64,000 nt of DNA from Rhododendron vialii. Its lineage: Eukaryota; Streptophyta; Magnoliopsida; Ericales; Ericaceae. Below, in pieces: positions 11,114-22,735 of this stretch. Position 1 is the first letter of the stretch. Every line of letters begins with the position of its first letter. Made by a program: the position numbers and the translations under genes. The notes beneath the pieces are model-generated. The model did not search any database. It had not been told where the DNA came from and saw only the letters and a list, made by a program, of their open reading frames with translations. The DNA is taken from positions 34,991,564-35,055,563 of the forward strand of contig NC_080561.1 of NCBI RefSeq assembly GCF_030253575.1, given 5' to 3'.

Positions 11114-14100
11114 CTAAAGCCTCCTTTGTAGTCTAGCCCGGTTCAATGCAATGGTCACATAGATCCAATCCATTATGTGGTTCAAGAACATGAAAAATGC
11201 ATGTCGAGACCGACTATTGAAAAGTATAGTACCAAAAACTCCCCAAAATCCGAAGAAGAAACCAAGCCCCATGCTAACATAAAATCCTTGTGTAATGGAA
11301 CTATCCTCATCTTCTGGAATGTTTTTGTCTTTGGGAGATTCTGCTGTTTTTTCTTCTCCTGGGCACTTGTTGGGAAGTGGAACCCCACAAAGTTTAGGAT
11401 TCCCAAAATATGAAGAAGCATTAAAGCTTTGTAGTTGCGTGCTTAAAGGGATTTTACCAGACAAATTGTTACTTGACAGGTCCAAAACACTTAAAAAATC
11501 GAGATGAGCAAGGCTTCTAGGAATTTCACCAGAAAGTCTGTTTGCAGACAAGTCAAGAGATTCCAACATTTCCATCTGCCCGATATCTTGGACGATTTTC
11601 CCTGTCAAAGTGTTTCTCGAGAGGTTCAGGGAATGCAACCCTACAAGACTCCAAACTTGTTCAGGAATTTTTCCGGATAATCTATTGCTAGAAAGATCAA
11701 TGATCTTCAGTAGTGCCAGATTTTTCCCGTACTCCTGGTCTTGTCCTTTCCATTGCACGAATGCATTAGCTACATATGTACCACCAAACTGCACAACGAA
11801 ACCTCCATCACCAACATATGGTCCATAATCGAAAATTGTGGAGGCATGAGAATTCTTACTTTCCACCAGAGCAGTAAAATTGGAAAAGCACAGTGGTATA
11901 TTTCTGGATAGACGATTCAAGGATAAGTCCACGATTTGAATATGGTTCAGATGACATATTTGTCTAGGTATGCTTCCATTAAACTCATTGGATCGAAGAA
12001 TAAGGACAATCAAACTTGTCAGGTGTGTTCCCAACCATGTTGGTACTTTTCCTGTGAATCTGTTTCCTCTTAAGTCAAGAATACTCAGCATCGTGCATCT
12101 CTTAAGAGAAGAAGGCACTTCCCCGGATAAGTTGTTGTTCCGCAAGTTCAATGTTTGGATTTGACTTAGCGAGCCAATAGAGCTGGGAATTTTCCCATGA
12201 AAATTGTTATTTGCCAAACTGAGGATGGATACTTCTTTGAAGCGGGACAAACAATATGGAAGCTTTCCCGATAGTCGGTTATTTGAGAGGTCAAGATAGA
12301 TGAGCTTCTCAACAGTAATGGCACATAAGAAAGAAAGCGAGCCTCTGAACTTATTCCCAGAGAGATTCAAAGACGATACATTTAGAGGAACTGGTGGTAT
12401 TGGACCTGTAAGAAGATTATAACTTAAATCTATTGTGGGATACTTCTGAAACCTTAACGATAGATCAGGCAACAAGCCGATAATCTGGTTATGAGAGAGG
12501 TTTAGATAATCTAATCTCGGGGATAAATCCCATAACCAACTGGGAATATTACCTGCAATTCCATTACTAGAGATATCAAGCACCAAAAAATTATTTTGAG
12601 TTCGAAGCCACTTTGGGAAATGCGGACCCAACTTGCAAGATGAAAACTTTATAACATCAAGTTGAAAAGGAGGAACCCAATCAGAACTGAAGTTAAAAGT
12701 TAGAGCATTATAAGAGAAGTCCAAATGCCGCAAACTGGAGAGGTTAGAGAAGTGGGCTTCAGAGATTATGCCTTTTAATGAGTTGAAAGCGCAGCTGAAA
12801 GACTTAAGCATGTGAAGCTGTCCAATACTTCTGTCTATAGTCCCATTCAACTGATTGTTTTCAACAAATAAGCTTTCCAACGATGGAAACACTGAAAAAT
12901 CGGAGAATGACCCTGTAATTTGATTCCTGGACAAAGAAAGAAAAACAAGACTTGGAAGTTTTCCAATGTTTTTTGGGAATGGCCCACTCAATAGATTATA
13001 CTCAAGGTACAAACTCCCCAACATAGAAAATCTTGTGAAATCAGGCAACGGACCTTTAAGCCGGTTGTAAGATAAAGCCAAACTCTCTAATGAATTCTCT
13101 GCCCCAGACAACTTTTGCAGAAACTCGTGAAGCTCTTCCGTTAGATTATTATCTGACAGATCCAAAGATTGTAGATGACTTGAATTAACAAAGGATTTCG
13201 GAAGGCCACCTTCAAGTTGATTGCCACTCAGTCTGAGGTTTGTGAGGGAAACTATGTCTCCGAAGGCATCTGGAATCGAACCTTTTAACTCGTTATCTCC
13301 GAGGTCAATATAAGCAAGGCTTCTACTGAAGTTGAACAACCAGTTGAATATCAAAGAAGATAGGCTATTAGAAGTAAGATCAACGATGGATAGGGATCAG
13401 AATAATTAAAACGGAACGAGGGAAAATGAGTGATATCAGGAAGGGAACAATTGTATAAGTACAACTCGTTGAGGATAGGGAGATCACTGATGGATTGAGC
13501 CCAACCAGTTGCTTTACTGAGTGAAACCATAGAAAGGTCAAGGTGACTTAGTAAAGAAAGATGAGAAAGCCACTCAAGGTTTTCACTACTCAGCATATCA
13601 TTGAAACTGAGATCAAGATGCCTCAAGTTGGAAAGGTTCTTGAACTGCTGAGGAATTGCGCCATAAAAACCAGCATTCGCAAGATTGAGGTATTGTAATC
13701 TGCGGAGGGATCCAATGAACTTTGGGATACGGTTTTCTGAGAAAAGATTCCCACTAAGGTCCAAGTACCTCAAATGGTGTAATTCAAGCAATGAAGGGCT
13801 AATCTTACCTCTCAAATAGTGTAATTCGAGCATGGTGACGTGACTCGTAGTATTATTGTGGTTGTTGCAGTGGACCCCTTCCCATTTGCAACAGTCATTT
13901 AGATCTTCTTCGTTATTAGTCCCCCAAGAAGAGAGAGAACCATAATCATCGATGAGAGCTTCTTTAAACTTGAGGAGAGCTTGTCTCTCCTTCTCTATGC
14001 ACCTGATTATTTCTGCATCTCCAACTCCTGAGGAGGAGAGTGCAAGAGCAAGGTTCAAGTATGGTAAAACCACAAGAAGAAAAACATGGACAAGTTGAAT

Positions 14101-14169
14101 AGAGCCTTTGCCTGTGATGATCATCTCCGTAAGCAAAATTAAGAACAAGAGAAGGCTGTAAAAACACAA
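11114..14169 (-). pseudogene. EIX-type LRR receptor-like protein gene, copy 2, split by a frameshift
   Basis: Tandem paralogue of the gene at 2889-5887, with the same architecture. The first frame (14169-13351, 272 codons) has a hydrophobic signal segment ([15 protein letters not shown]), the LRRNT cap with [15 protein letters not shown] and [10 protein letters not shown], and the first LRRs. The second frame (13354-11114, 746 codons) has the long LRR array, an island segment near [11 protein letters not shown], the closing LRRs, an acidic juxtamembrane stretch (PEDEDSS), a membrane helix ([16 protein letters not shown]) and a tail ending ARLQRRL. The frames overlap by four bases. Aligning DNA to copy 1 between gatcaacg and gagtgatatc shows copy 2 is one base shorter (around 13393-13430). 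So the break is a different indel from the one in copy 1. A typical EIX2-like protein is near 1,000 residues, which is what the two frames add up to. An intron here is not supported by splice sites. Likely a pseudogene, unless the base is an assembly error. Confidence 0.88.
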
Positions 14170-14324
14170 AGCAAGCTATTGAGAATTTGCAGTCTGTATT
14201 TTTTAGTGCTGTTAAAACACAAAGCAAGCTCAATAGACTACTTGCTTGGCTCGTTTGGCTCGTTTACCACCCCTACCCAGGAGGAGGGTGGAGAGTCCTT
14301 GGAATGGTACAATCTTGTTCACCA

Positions 14325-14730
14325 TTAGTCACATTTAAGTTCAAATTTTCCTTTTCGAAAAACGAAGTCATTGTTTACGATTGAATGACCAAGTCCAAGA
14401 CTAAAGAAGCTGTCTAGGGGTTTCTCCGCTAAAAGAGGTTCTTTGCAAACTTCATTTTTTGCCAATTTTTCACCATTTAGACAAATTTTAGTCCGAATTT
14501 TTCCAAAAGAAAAATGAAGTCTTTGTTTACAATTGATTGACCACGTGCCAGCAAGACTATTTGAGTTTCTCCGCAAACTTTACTTTTTGACAACTTTTCT
14601 CTTTTAGTCCAAATTTTCGTTTTTAAATAAGGTCATATATGGTTTACCATTGAATGACCTTCGAGTGCCAAGACTAAAAAAGTTCCCCTGGAGTTTCCCC
14701 GCAACTTTCGTTTTTGCCAAGTCGAGTTGC
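14325..14730. repeat. Three imperfect direct repeats upstream of RLP copy 2
   Basis: A unit of about 130-160 bases recurs three times. Each has a phrase like ccaaattttcgttttt, then tttaccattgaatgacc, then gtgccaagactaaa, then gagtttctccgcaa. They lie a few hundred bases upstream of the RLP copy 2 start and do not encode protein. Confidence 0.55.
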
Positions 14731-15518
14731 TATAGTCCTTTTTTGCCCAAACCAGTGTGTTAATTTCTTTCCCTTCTTTGTCACATTGTATATATCAACG
14801 GGGTGTTCATATCGAATGATTGGAGAGTCTGCTTTTAAAACCGTCCTGCACCCCCGCACCCACCCCCGAGTATATGCTTCAACAAGAATGTAAATTAGCT
14901 AAGGGGTTAGTAAGTTAGTTCACAGGAGTTCAGAAGTTATCCATAGCCTTGAACCCCACCCTCGCCCCTCGAACTCCTGCCTCCACTTAGGGAGGAGGGT
15001 GAGAATACCACCTTAGCCCCTCGTGGTGTTTCTTTCCCTTAAGTTTCAATTTCCGTGTTTTGTTGTGTTTCCTTTTATTTCTTCCCTTGCTTCTTTTTCC
15101 TTGATGGAAATATTGTAGGAATGCCAACGGGTAGATTCGGCCCGAGTTTTTGCCGAACCAAAATGAATCCGAAATTTGAAAACCAAAGCAGAACTCGAGC
15201 CAAAGCCCAACAGGTTTTCTTTCACCTAGACCGTAAACCGAACACAACGGAGATTGGTTTAGTTTGGTTTTTTTTTTTTTTTTCCGAACCCTATTTTTAT
15301 GTGTGTGTGCGCGCGCGCATATATGCATATACGAGAGTGTGTAAATATTTACATGAGGGTATATGTCATCAAGGATGGAGTCAAGGAGACAAGTGGCAGC
15401 GGCCGTCACCACAATGATTTTAGTGCTATTACTATATTAAAAAGAAAATTTTATGCCAAAACTATATAGACCTGCCACCACTGGCATATTTTAGACATAC
15501 AAATCTATTTTAAGGTTA

Positions 15519-15674
15519 TATGCCCTCCGTCTCATTCTAACGATTTATTTTCACATCAAGACATATCATAAAAATTAAGTTTTCCTTTATAAAATAAGTA
15601 CATCATTAGTTGTCTCTATTGAATCTCGCATTTTTCAATGAATGACTATTAACTGAATTGGAACGGAGGGAGCA
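15519..15674. mobile_element. Stowaway-like MITE
   Basis: Short element with inverted ends CCCTCCGT... and ...ACGGAGGG, about 155 bases, AT-rich inside. The end sequence is the classic Tc1/mariner-derived Stowaway signature. The ends are diverged, so this is an older copy than the one at 26085. Confidence 0.55.
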
Positions 15675-15849
15675 TTCGTTAGAAAGTCGTGTGACTTGAT
15701 GTTTAATTTCTCACACCCTCTCATATAAAGAGGTTAAAGAAAAAAATATTTAAAGGGTGAGGTCAGAACGAAATTTTGTGAATAATATTTACGTTGAAAC
15801 ACGTTTTCAACGTTAACCCATGAGTTGGGCTTGGCTTTTCAAAATCCTG

Positions 15850-16215
15850 GCTCCCCACTCACCTGTAGTCAACAATGATGTCCATAAAAGTTGTTTTTCC
15901 ACTACCTAGTGCTTTAATATGTACTACTATCATGTTTGCGAGAAAATCTTATTTATAGAGCGATTTACGGAGCTCAATCCTGCGCGTCCAAAAGTATTTT
16001 AAACGGCCCAGATTAGAAACAAATTATTAGCGTTAAAAAATATTTATTGTCAATAATATTTTAAAAATATATCCCAACTATTGATTGTCGAAACGAATAA
16101 GTCAATCTCCATGTTTGCATCGAAAGTCTAGAGATGCTTTCCACATCATACCCATTAGCCGCCAACTTTTATTTTTCCAAAATCTAGCCAAAATGCAATA
16201 GTTTGTAGCTAGTAG
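15850..16215. other. Weak copy of RLP upstream-like sequence in AT-rich DNA
   Basis: Scattered matches to 8240-8445 remain (gtcaacaatgatgtc, gatgctttccacatcat, then ccaaaat near gccaaaatgc), with unrelated AT-rich DNA inserted at about 15910-16120. It probably marks the outer edge of another ancient RLP duplication unit. Confidence 0.35.
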
Positions 16216-16845
16216 TTAATGGAAATACTAGACGGAAAAAAAGGAAAACAATGAACAAAAAAATGAAGAGAAAATTTACCATTCGTAATACTCGAATTTA
16301 CTATTCGGAACATTAGTCGAGGTGCGTACAATCTGGGCCAAGCATCCGATTATCATAAATAAATCTTACCGTTATTAAAAGGTACACTACCTCCTTTTTA
16401 TTATCCAAAAATATCACCCTTTGTATTGGGAAACAAAACAGACATGTTATTCCAGTTTTTTCTATTTCTCCACTTTTCCTTGTTATTTTTCACCTAATTA
16501 ATTTGGGTCCCAAACATGAGATTTTTCAGTCTTGACTCACACCAAACAGGTTCTAATCCTTTTCTACTGCAGCCTCTAACCCACGAACGAACAAACAATT
16601 CCCTTCGGCGCGCCACGCACGCACTTGCACACGCACAAGCACCGTATTTATTAACACAAAAAACAGTGCGAATAAACTCAACAATCTCAAGAAAGCCAAC
16701 CTTTGATTTCATGTGCTCAGTTGTGCAGATTAGCTCCTGCTTACAAAGTAGTTGTTCGTAACTTCGTATCGATATACATGCAGTGTTTGTTGAAGAAAAT
16801 TGACAGAAGTAGTTGCAACTTGAAGATTCAGCCTCCTTCAAGTAT

Positions 16846-19800
16846 CTAGAAAACAAATGGAACCAAAGCCTTGACCTCCCCAGGGAAGTTTTCAAATTTA
16901 GAAAGATACCATTTTCTGGTGACGAAACTCCTTCCGGCCAAGTACAAAGCCACGCCCAATGCGCATGACAGTGACAACGCCGTCTGTGATACAAAGAAAA
17001 TTCCCCAAAAAGCTAGGATTTCAAAGAGGTAATGAGGGCAAAGAACCAGATTGAAGAGGCCTCCTTTCGGAAGTTTATATCCTCTGTCACCCTTCTCTCT
17101 GAGTTTTGAAAGGAGGTAATGGTGGTAAAAGTTGCCGGAGATTCCCACTAGAAAGATCACAACCCCTTGATACTTCAAATCGATTGATGGCTGCGGAAGC
17201 CCTTCAGTCAAGTGTTGCACGTATATCATGCTTGCAGCTAAGGAGAAATAGGCACCTGAGATTAGAATGGCAGAGTCCAGGACCATGCCACCACTGAATT
17301 TGTGAACAAATAGAACCTACAATATTAGGATGCGCTGCACTGTTAAAGTGGGATTTCAACAACTCTATGACCATAATGCAGTATCTGGTAGCATGACAAT
17401 TTCATGTGTCTGTGAGTGCCTATGGCTAGTATTTGCATTTACTAGATTGTGCTTGCATAACAATAAAACTCAAAAAGATACAAGACAATAGCAATAAAAA
17501 AGCACAAAAAAAAGAGAGGACGAATTCTTTGTTGGTTAGTTTTTGTCTACCTAAAGGAGAAAGAACCTAACTTCCTTAAGCGTTGAGGCGAGACTAAAGG
17601 GTTTTTTTCTTTTTTCTGTCGGCAAAACAAATTTTATTGAAGAAACTCGATAGGGTACATCGAGGGAGGGGAAGGGGCATCCAACCAAAAGTTCAATAAG
17701 AGAAGAGCAAAGAAAAGAACAAAATACATAAAACGACCCAAAAAGAATCCAAGCACTCCTGAACCACCTAGACCATTAAATGCAACCCAGACAACCCCCA
17801 ACCACCTCAAACCCCAACGCGTCCGGCATACCCCCAATGTCCGTCGATCACTGCACCGCAATCTAGAGCCTCCACCACTGCCATTCTTCCTCCGGTAGTG
17901 GTAAGACTAAAGGTTCATCAAGCCAATTTAGTTGCAGGGAAATACGAAATTAGATTCATGTTTTGGTACCACGAGCAGTGAGCAAAGAAGTGTTGAATCG
18001 AAGGTTCACTCACAACATTGATTGGACTATATAGAATTGTTAACCCATTAAACAAGGCATATAGAGATTAACATTTTCAATGTTCTCAAAGTCGGAATAG
18101 GCGGTGCCGCGGTAGTCTGCCGCCTTGACTAGGGTCTTCGGCGTTACATGAGGTGGCGGGAAGATTAGTAGGCTGCTAGGCGGGATTAGTAGGGCAGGTG
18201 GGGACTACTCTGCTAGCCCGGGGACTTGTCGACGAGTCTATGTTGTAAATTTTCTTGAATGATCGAATAGTATAAAGTACAGGGTGCCAAGAGTTTTTTT
18301 CCAAAAAAAAAATGTGTAATGACCTCCTAGTTCTCTTGACAATTAAAATCCATAAATCACAGCAACACAAACCTAAATCGCAGCAACGCAAATCTCTGGT
18401 AAAGTAATAATTATGACTAAAGAGGATAACGTTTTATGTTCTCATTTTGGATGTATGCTACTTAATCAAACTATGGAGGAGGGGGAGTATTATTTAATAT
18501 TAAAAGACCCGCCTAATATTTAGGCACCAAGCCTAATCTTTAGGCGCCAACTAATCGCCTAATCATCGACTACTCGGCCTAGGCGCCCCTCCTTAGCCCG
18601 ACTAGCACCTAGCATTTTTTATAACCATGGCACTTCTATCTCAGACTGGAGTTGCAAACATACTCAACTATAGTTGCGTGGAATTTGTAATCAGAGATTC
18701 ACAACTTCAACTGACCATAACAATTAGAAGAAGCACGTGTTGGACAAAAATATGGAGTACTCTATAGGAGAATTATTATATATTATCCGCACAGTTTCCA
18801 TCCAGATAACTTTTCTTTTCAAATCTGTAGGATGCCTCCTGTGACCATCTTATTAGATTCATTTCGTTAAAATTGAATGAACTTGACTGTGACCAGTTTC
18901 TTATAGAAGTCTGACAAAAATACAGGTCGCTAAGGCTGTATATATATGTTGTTTGTTTGTGTGCGTGCGTGTGTGTGTATGCATATGTGATTGTGTGTGT
19001 GTGTGTGTGTGTCTTACATATTACATGTGTCATGTCTGTCTTACATATGGATGTGTACATCTTACATATGTGTCATGTTTGTCTTACATATGGATGTGTA
19101 CATCACTACATCTTACACATGTGTCATGTTTTTCTTACATATGGATGTGTACATCTTACATATGTGTCTGTATATGTTATTGTATATCAATCTTACAAGG
19201 AAAAAAAAAGAGTTATATTTTCTCCATACTTTTTTTTTTTTGTAATTTGAACCATGTTAATTATCTCATACATTCACATAGAAAATGTCTTTTTAGCAGG
19301 TGTTAAGTTGTTCATTATTTACATTTGGCAATTTAAGCATGGAAAAAAAATATTTAATTATACACGTGGTGTGGTGTGTCGACCATCTGGCAATTTAAGC
19401 ATGGAAAAAAATATATTTAATTATATACGTGGTGTGTCGACCATCGCATTACAAAAGCGATGTTCTAACCTCTGAGCTAAGCGAGCTCCCATCACACAAA
19501 TTTTACACGCCGTATCCCCATTTTTTAGAATACCCATACTCCGTGTTCGTGTCATGTCCATATCCATGTCCGTGCTACATAGGTCCAGAATGAGCCCAAA
19601 ATTTGAGAAACTCGATGGTCAGGTTCCTCCTTAAAACTGAAGTAGATTTGGACCCAAACCGGAATTTGGTCACGACTTACCAAGTTCTCCCGCAGTCTCC
19701 ATTTTTTAGCCTTGTTTGGGTTCAAACTAATTGAGTAAATATTGCACTTGTCATATTTCTATTTTCTCTTTTTACCCTTCAAGAACATCATCATTATATT

Positions 19801-20749
19801 TTCTTGTTGCTAGTAGTTAATTTCAAAAGATAATGATAAAAGAGCAAAATCATCAATTTTAATAGTTATTCTCACTGTCTCTCTATTCTTACTCTAATCA
19901 CAGGCTTTGGTTAGAACAAAATCAGATAGCATACGATATATGCGTATCAACATAATGAGCTAAGAGCATCCCCAATGGGGATGTATTTTAGAAGAGGATG
20001 TATAGTTATTTTAGATGTAAAAAGTGGTTAAAAGTTGGTTGATGTAAAATAGAACCCATCCCTATCCAATGGTGAGATGTAAAAAAAAGATGAATAATTA
20101 ACCAACTTTCCATTCTCTTTAATTTTCCTCAACTTTCTTAATCCTAATTCAAGTACTACTTCCGTTGAAAAATAATTTTGGTATCCGGTAATTGAGAACT
20201 TAAAAAAAAAAAAAAATTCCGGAAAAAAAAAATACTTCCGTCCCATATTTTTGTTTTTACTTCTCATCCACTTCAGTAACACAATTTACTTCATCCATTT
20301 AGATCGTGGTTGGTTGGTACCGATAATCGGATCTTGACTAACGCACAAGTAAACATTACAAATTGCTTCATCTTGATCAGAGTTGAATGATTTTTCTCTC
20401 GCACTACAACTTCCGTCTGCCATAATTGATACACTATTTTTTTTGGAGAGTGTTTGTGGAGAATGGAGAAAATTTTTGTTGTGTAAAATCCTCTTAGAAA
20501 CACACATTTATAGGTAGGAAAAAAATAATTACCGTTGCTATTTTTTTCTATTTTTTTTTATCCGTTGGCAGCCAACGGTCGGATTCCCATAAATAAATTT
20601 TAAAAAAAAAAAAAAACCAACGGTCGGATCAAATGATCTGTTGGCTCACATTACAACCCACTTTACTCTTTCTTTACTGTCCTCTCTCTCTACGAACAGA
20701 ACACAGAACCAGACCCCTCTCTCTCTCTCTCTGAACCAGGAGAACCCCC

Positions 20750-20791
<42 letters not shown>

Positions 20792-21878
20792 CGGAAGAGA
20801 AATCTTGGCTAGAACTCGATGAGGAAAACGAAAGGGGCTGGACGAGGGTTTCTGAAGGGGCTGCACGACACTTCCATCTGCTCCGTCCATGAATCGTCAA
20901 GAATCGGGGTTGGAGATGGTGATCTCCAGACCTGGAATCAGTTTTCGGCGAGCTTCAGGAGTGTTGAAGATGCCGGCGTGTTCATCAAAATTCCGACGAC
21001 TTTCCGACGAAATTAGGTAAATTCCGGTTGTCCAAAATTTTGGTATTTTTAGTTGGGTGATGATCTGTCAATTATAGCTGTAGTTAAATGGGGATGGAAA
21101 TATCCATCTCCTTTTCCATCTCTGCCATTTTACCACCTGATTTGTTCCATTTTACATCTCCATTGGAAGGGTTTTTTTTTGCATCTGGTGCTATTTTAAG
21201 TATAGCACCTGGTTTTACATCCCCATTGGAAATGCTCTAAGAGATAAGGGTGGAAACGAGTCGAGCTTTGCAGTATTCAAGTTTGGCTCATTTACAAACA
21301 AGCCGAGCCCGGTTCATTTACTAATCAAGCCTCTATAAACAAGCCAAGCTTATGCAAACGAGCTTCAGAGTGTTGGGCTCAACTCGTTTACCACGCGAGC
21401 TCGCCTATAAAAGAGCCGAGCTGAGCCGCTGGGCCCGAGCCTCGAGCTGCTTGCAGCCCTAATAACAGATCTTAAAACTCATTGAAATTCCCACAACATT
21501 TTCCACAAGACTTAGAAATAAACAGAAAATCTACACACACAAAAAGTGGGGAAACGCCCTAACCTCCAAGATCCTTTTGAAGAAATGGATGGTCAGAGCC
21601 GATTTGAGGAGCAGAAACCTGAGGCCACCGTATGGGAAGAGGCCAAAGGAAGCTACTCCGGCGAGGAACGCAGGTCCATACAGGAAGAGCATGCCCGTCT
21701 TGCTGGAGAGCTTGATCTGATTGGATTTGGACTGGGAGTTAACGTTCCAGAACTTGGAATACTGGAGGTGTTTCCCGATGATCTCCGAGAAACACAAGTA
21801 CGATAGGAATAGAAGGGTTATCGGAGGCAGGGCTCTGATGTATGCAGGGGGAGGCTGTTGGAATAGAAAAGTATGATC

Positions 21879-21881
<3 letters not shown>
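16846..21881 (-). CDS. Steroid 5-alpha-reductase (3-oxo-5-alpha-steroid 4-dehydrogenase) family protein, two exons
   Basis: Predicted NADPH-dependent reductase of a lipid or steroid double bond in the endoplasmic reticulum membrane. Exon 1 is 21881-21564 (106 codons, starts MDHTFLFQQPP, ends ...HFFKRILE). Exon 2 is 17316-16846 (156 codons plus stop, starts VLFVHKFSGGMVLD). The donor is GAG|GTTAGG and the acceptor TTGTAG|GTT, phase 0, giving 262 residues, the normal length. Recognisable family features are KHLQYSKFWN and GMLFLYGPAFLA in exon 1, then GNFYHHYLL, the nucleotide-binding-type segment GGLFNLVLCPHYLFEI, and the conserved C-terminus RKWYLSKF...ALVPFVF. The pattern is closest to the Arabidopsis At5g16010 type, not to DET2 and not to the enoyl-CoA reductase, which has an extra N-terminal domain. 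Substrate is therefore unassigned. A CT microsatellite sits directly upstream of the ATG (5' UTR). The 4.2-kb intron has taken several transposons. Confidence 0.88.
17620..17895 (-). mobile_element. L1-type LINE 3'-end fragment
   Basis: On the minus strand it has the usual 3' tail of plant L1 elements: a T/G-rich low-coding stretch, then CCCTCGATGTACCC, TTTCTTCAATAAAATTTG, GCCGACAGA and an A-rich end. The same kind of tail occurs at 23020-23330. No endonuclease or reverse transcriptase part is attached, so this is a 5'-truncated insertion. Confidence 0.5.
18070..18630. repeat. GC-rich dispersed repeat, possibly hAT-derived
   Basis: Two GC-rich ends carry repeated GGCG/CGCC words (gcggtgccgcggtag at about 18105 and ctaggcgcccctccttagcc at about 18585) around an AT-rich centre. 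The word order at the two ends is roughly inverted. This resembles widespread plant non-autonomous elements. The class is a guess. Confidence 0.3.
18950..19190. repeat. GT microsatellite followed by a minisatellite
   Basis: A (TG)n tract (18955-19012) runs into about four copies of a unit built on cttacatatggatgtgtacat. The several overlapping open frames here are artefacts of the repeat. Confidence 0.85.
19436..19490 (-). tRNA. Plastid-type tRNA-Thr(UGU) fragment
   Basis: The minus strand reads CGCTTAGCTCAGAGGTTAG, then AACATCG, TTTTGTAAT and GCGATGGTC. That is the D-arm and anticodon arm of the plastid/mitochondrial trnT-UGU, with a TGT anticodon. The T-arm is absent and the sequence continues as unrelated repeat DNA. 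It is a dead fragment, either organelle-derived or the head of a SINE. A 66-base stretch just beside it (ending gtcgaccatc) is directly duplicated. Confidence 0.5.
19964..21237. mobile_element. Non-autonomous PIF/Harbinger element in the intron
   Basis: 1,274-bp element with inverted ends (GAGCATCCCCAATGGGGATGT at the left; ACATCCCCATTGGAAATGCTC at the right) flanked by a perfect TAA target duplication (19961-19963 and 21238-21240). This is the hallmark of Tourist/Harbinger elements. On the minus strand near 20420-20285 it encodes SDQDEAICNVYLCVSQDPI and GTNQPRSKWM, which match the Myb/SANT-like ORF1 that accompanies Harbinger transposases in plants. The rest of ORF1 and the transposase are missing. 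A GC-richer half (20640-21020) with CT tracts and a splice-donor-like AG|GTAAAT near 21014 looks gene-derived. Confidence 0.75.
20700..20790. repeat. CT microsatellites inside the Harbinger element
   Basis: Two CT runs (about 20716-20733 and 20754-20788) separated by a short spacer. The neighbouring reading frame 20819-21016 (starts MRKTKGAGRGFLKG) has no recognisable family. Confidence 0.8.

Positions 21882-21917
<36 letters not shown>
21882..21917 (-). repeat. CT/GA microsatellite in the 5' UTR of the 5-alpha-reductase gene
   Basis: A run of CT begins immediately upstream of the start codon. GA/CT tracts are common in plant 5' UTRs, so it may have a role in expression. An upstream in-frame extension of the reading frame across this tract was rejected because it is repeat-coded. 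Confidence 0.8.
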
Positions 21918-21921
<4 letters not shown>

Positions 21922-22020
21922 TTGTGTGGATAGGGAAAAAGTATGGGGGTTTGGGCAACTTTAATAAGTAGCAGTGGACCTAGTGGTACTCCACACTGTG
22001 TAAGATTTTCCTGGCGGTAA

Positions 22021-22368
22021 AAGAGCAGAAATGCTATTAGCAAAGAAAGAAGCAAAGAAGACAACAAAGACCAACCTGGTACCAAAGGGTCCCACCATAT
22101 GGTCCCCACTTCTTCCAGCTTCAAATTGCCAAATTCAAAATTTTCGGAAAAAATTTGACCGGAAAATTTATCCCAAATTGAAAACCAGGACCTGCTATGC
22201 TTTCTCTCTCCTAACTCCCAAAACACAACCAGTTCTATTCTCTCTCTACTCTCTCTGTCACCACCAGGTCCACCACCACCACCTCCGACGCCGACCTCGA
22301 AGCCACCGACGCTAGTACGACGTCACCATCGCCAGCCAAAGCAATACGGACGCCACCACCGAAGCCAC

Positions 22369-22437
<69 letters not shown>

Positions 22438-22576
22438 GGTGAATTCCTGATCACTTCACCCTTTAAGAAACGTATTATGTCTCCTTGTAGTTGTAATCTT
22501 CTCCATTTTGTTCACGTTTTGGAAAAACCTCCAAATCCCAAATTAGTGTTTTTTTATAAGAATAATGGACAGAGTC
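22021..22576 (+). repeat. Left long inverted repeat arm
   Basis: Inverted partner of 24830-25395. Order of landmarks: the outer tip, a polypurine-to-pyrimidine change, ccagttctattctctctc, a CAC/CCG-rich block (22258-22350), a long CT run (22373-22432), then tgatcacttcaccctttaag and ggacagagt at the inner end. The CT run is much longer here than in the other arm. Confidence 0.8.
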
Positions 22577-22735
22577 CTAATTTGACTTTATAACATCATA
22601 ACCTACATCCCTCTCAATTTAATTGAAAAAACAGTATGAAACATGTTTATTCAATTAAAATCAAGGTTTCAATTGAGGAAGAGAAACTCAATTCGAGTAT
22701 CACGTGGTTAAAAGTTAAAACCATTGGTATTGCAG

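Larger units (their letters stand above)
17317..21563 (-). other. Long intron of the 5-alpha-reductase family gene
   Basis: 4,247-bp phase-0 intron. It contains a LINE tail (17620-17895), a low-copy GC-rich repeat (18060-18620), a GT tract with minisatellite (18950-19190), a tRNA-Thr-like fragment (19436-19490) and a PIF/Harbinger element (19964-21237). Confidence 0.8.

Noticed and set aside
13351-13440. An intron explaining the break in RLP copy 2
   Set aside because: No usable GT...AG pair. Direct alignment with copy 1 shows a one-base difference, and the family is normally intronless here.
15055-15417. Overlapping frames on both strands upstream of RLP copy 2
   Set aside because: Poly-Lys/poly-Phe from homopolymers, and no similarity to a family.
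18953-19306. Overlapping frames of 84-117 codons
   Set aside because: All are translations of the GT microsatellite and its minisatellite.
16846-21881. DET2 (brassinosteroid 5-alpha-reductase) assignment
   Set aside because: Residues such as GNFYHHYLLSKLREKG and GGLFNLVLCPHYLFEI follow the At5g16010 type and differ from DET2 at the matching places.
21531-22226. Longer N-terminal extension of the 5-alpha-reductase exon 1 (starts MFWELGERKHS)
   Set aside because: The extension runs through a CT/GA microsatellite (RERERE) and into the Pack-MULE arm. The family starts near MDHTFLF and the total length is then normal.
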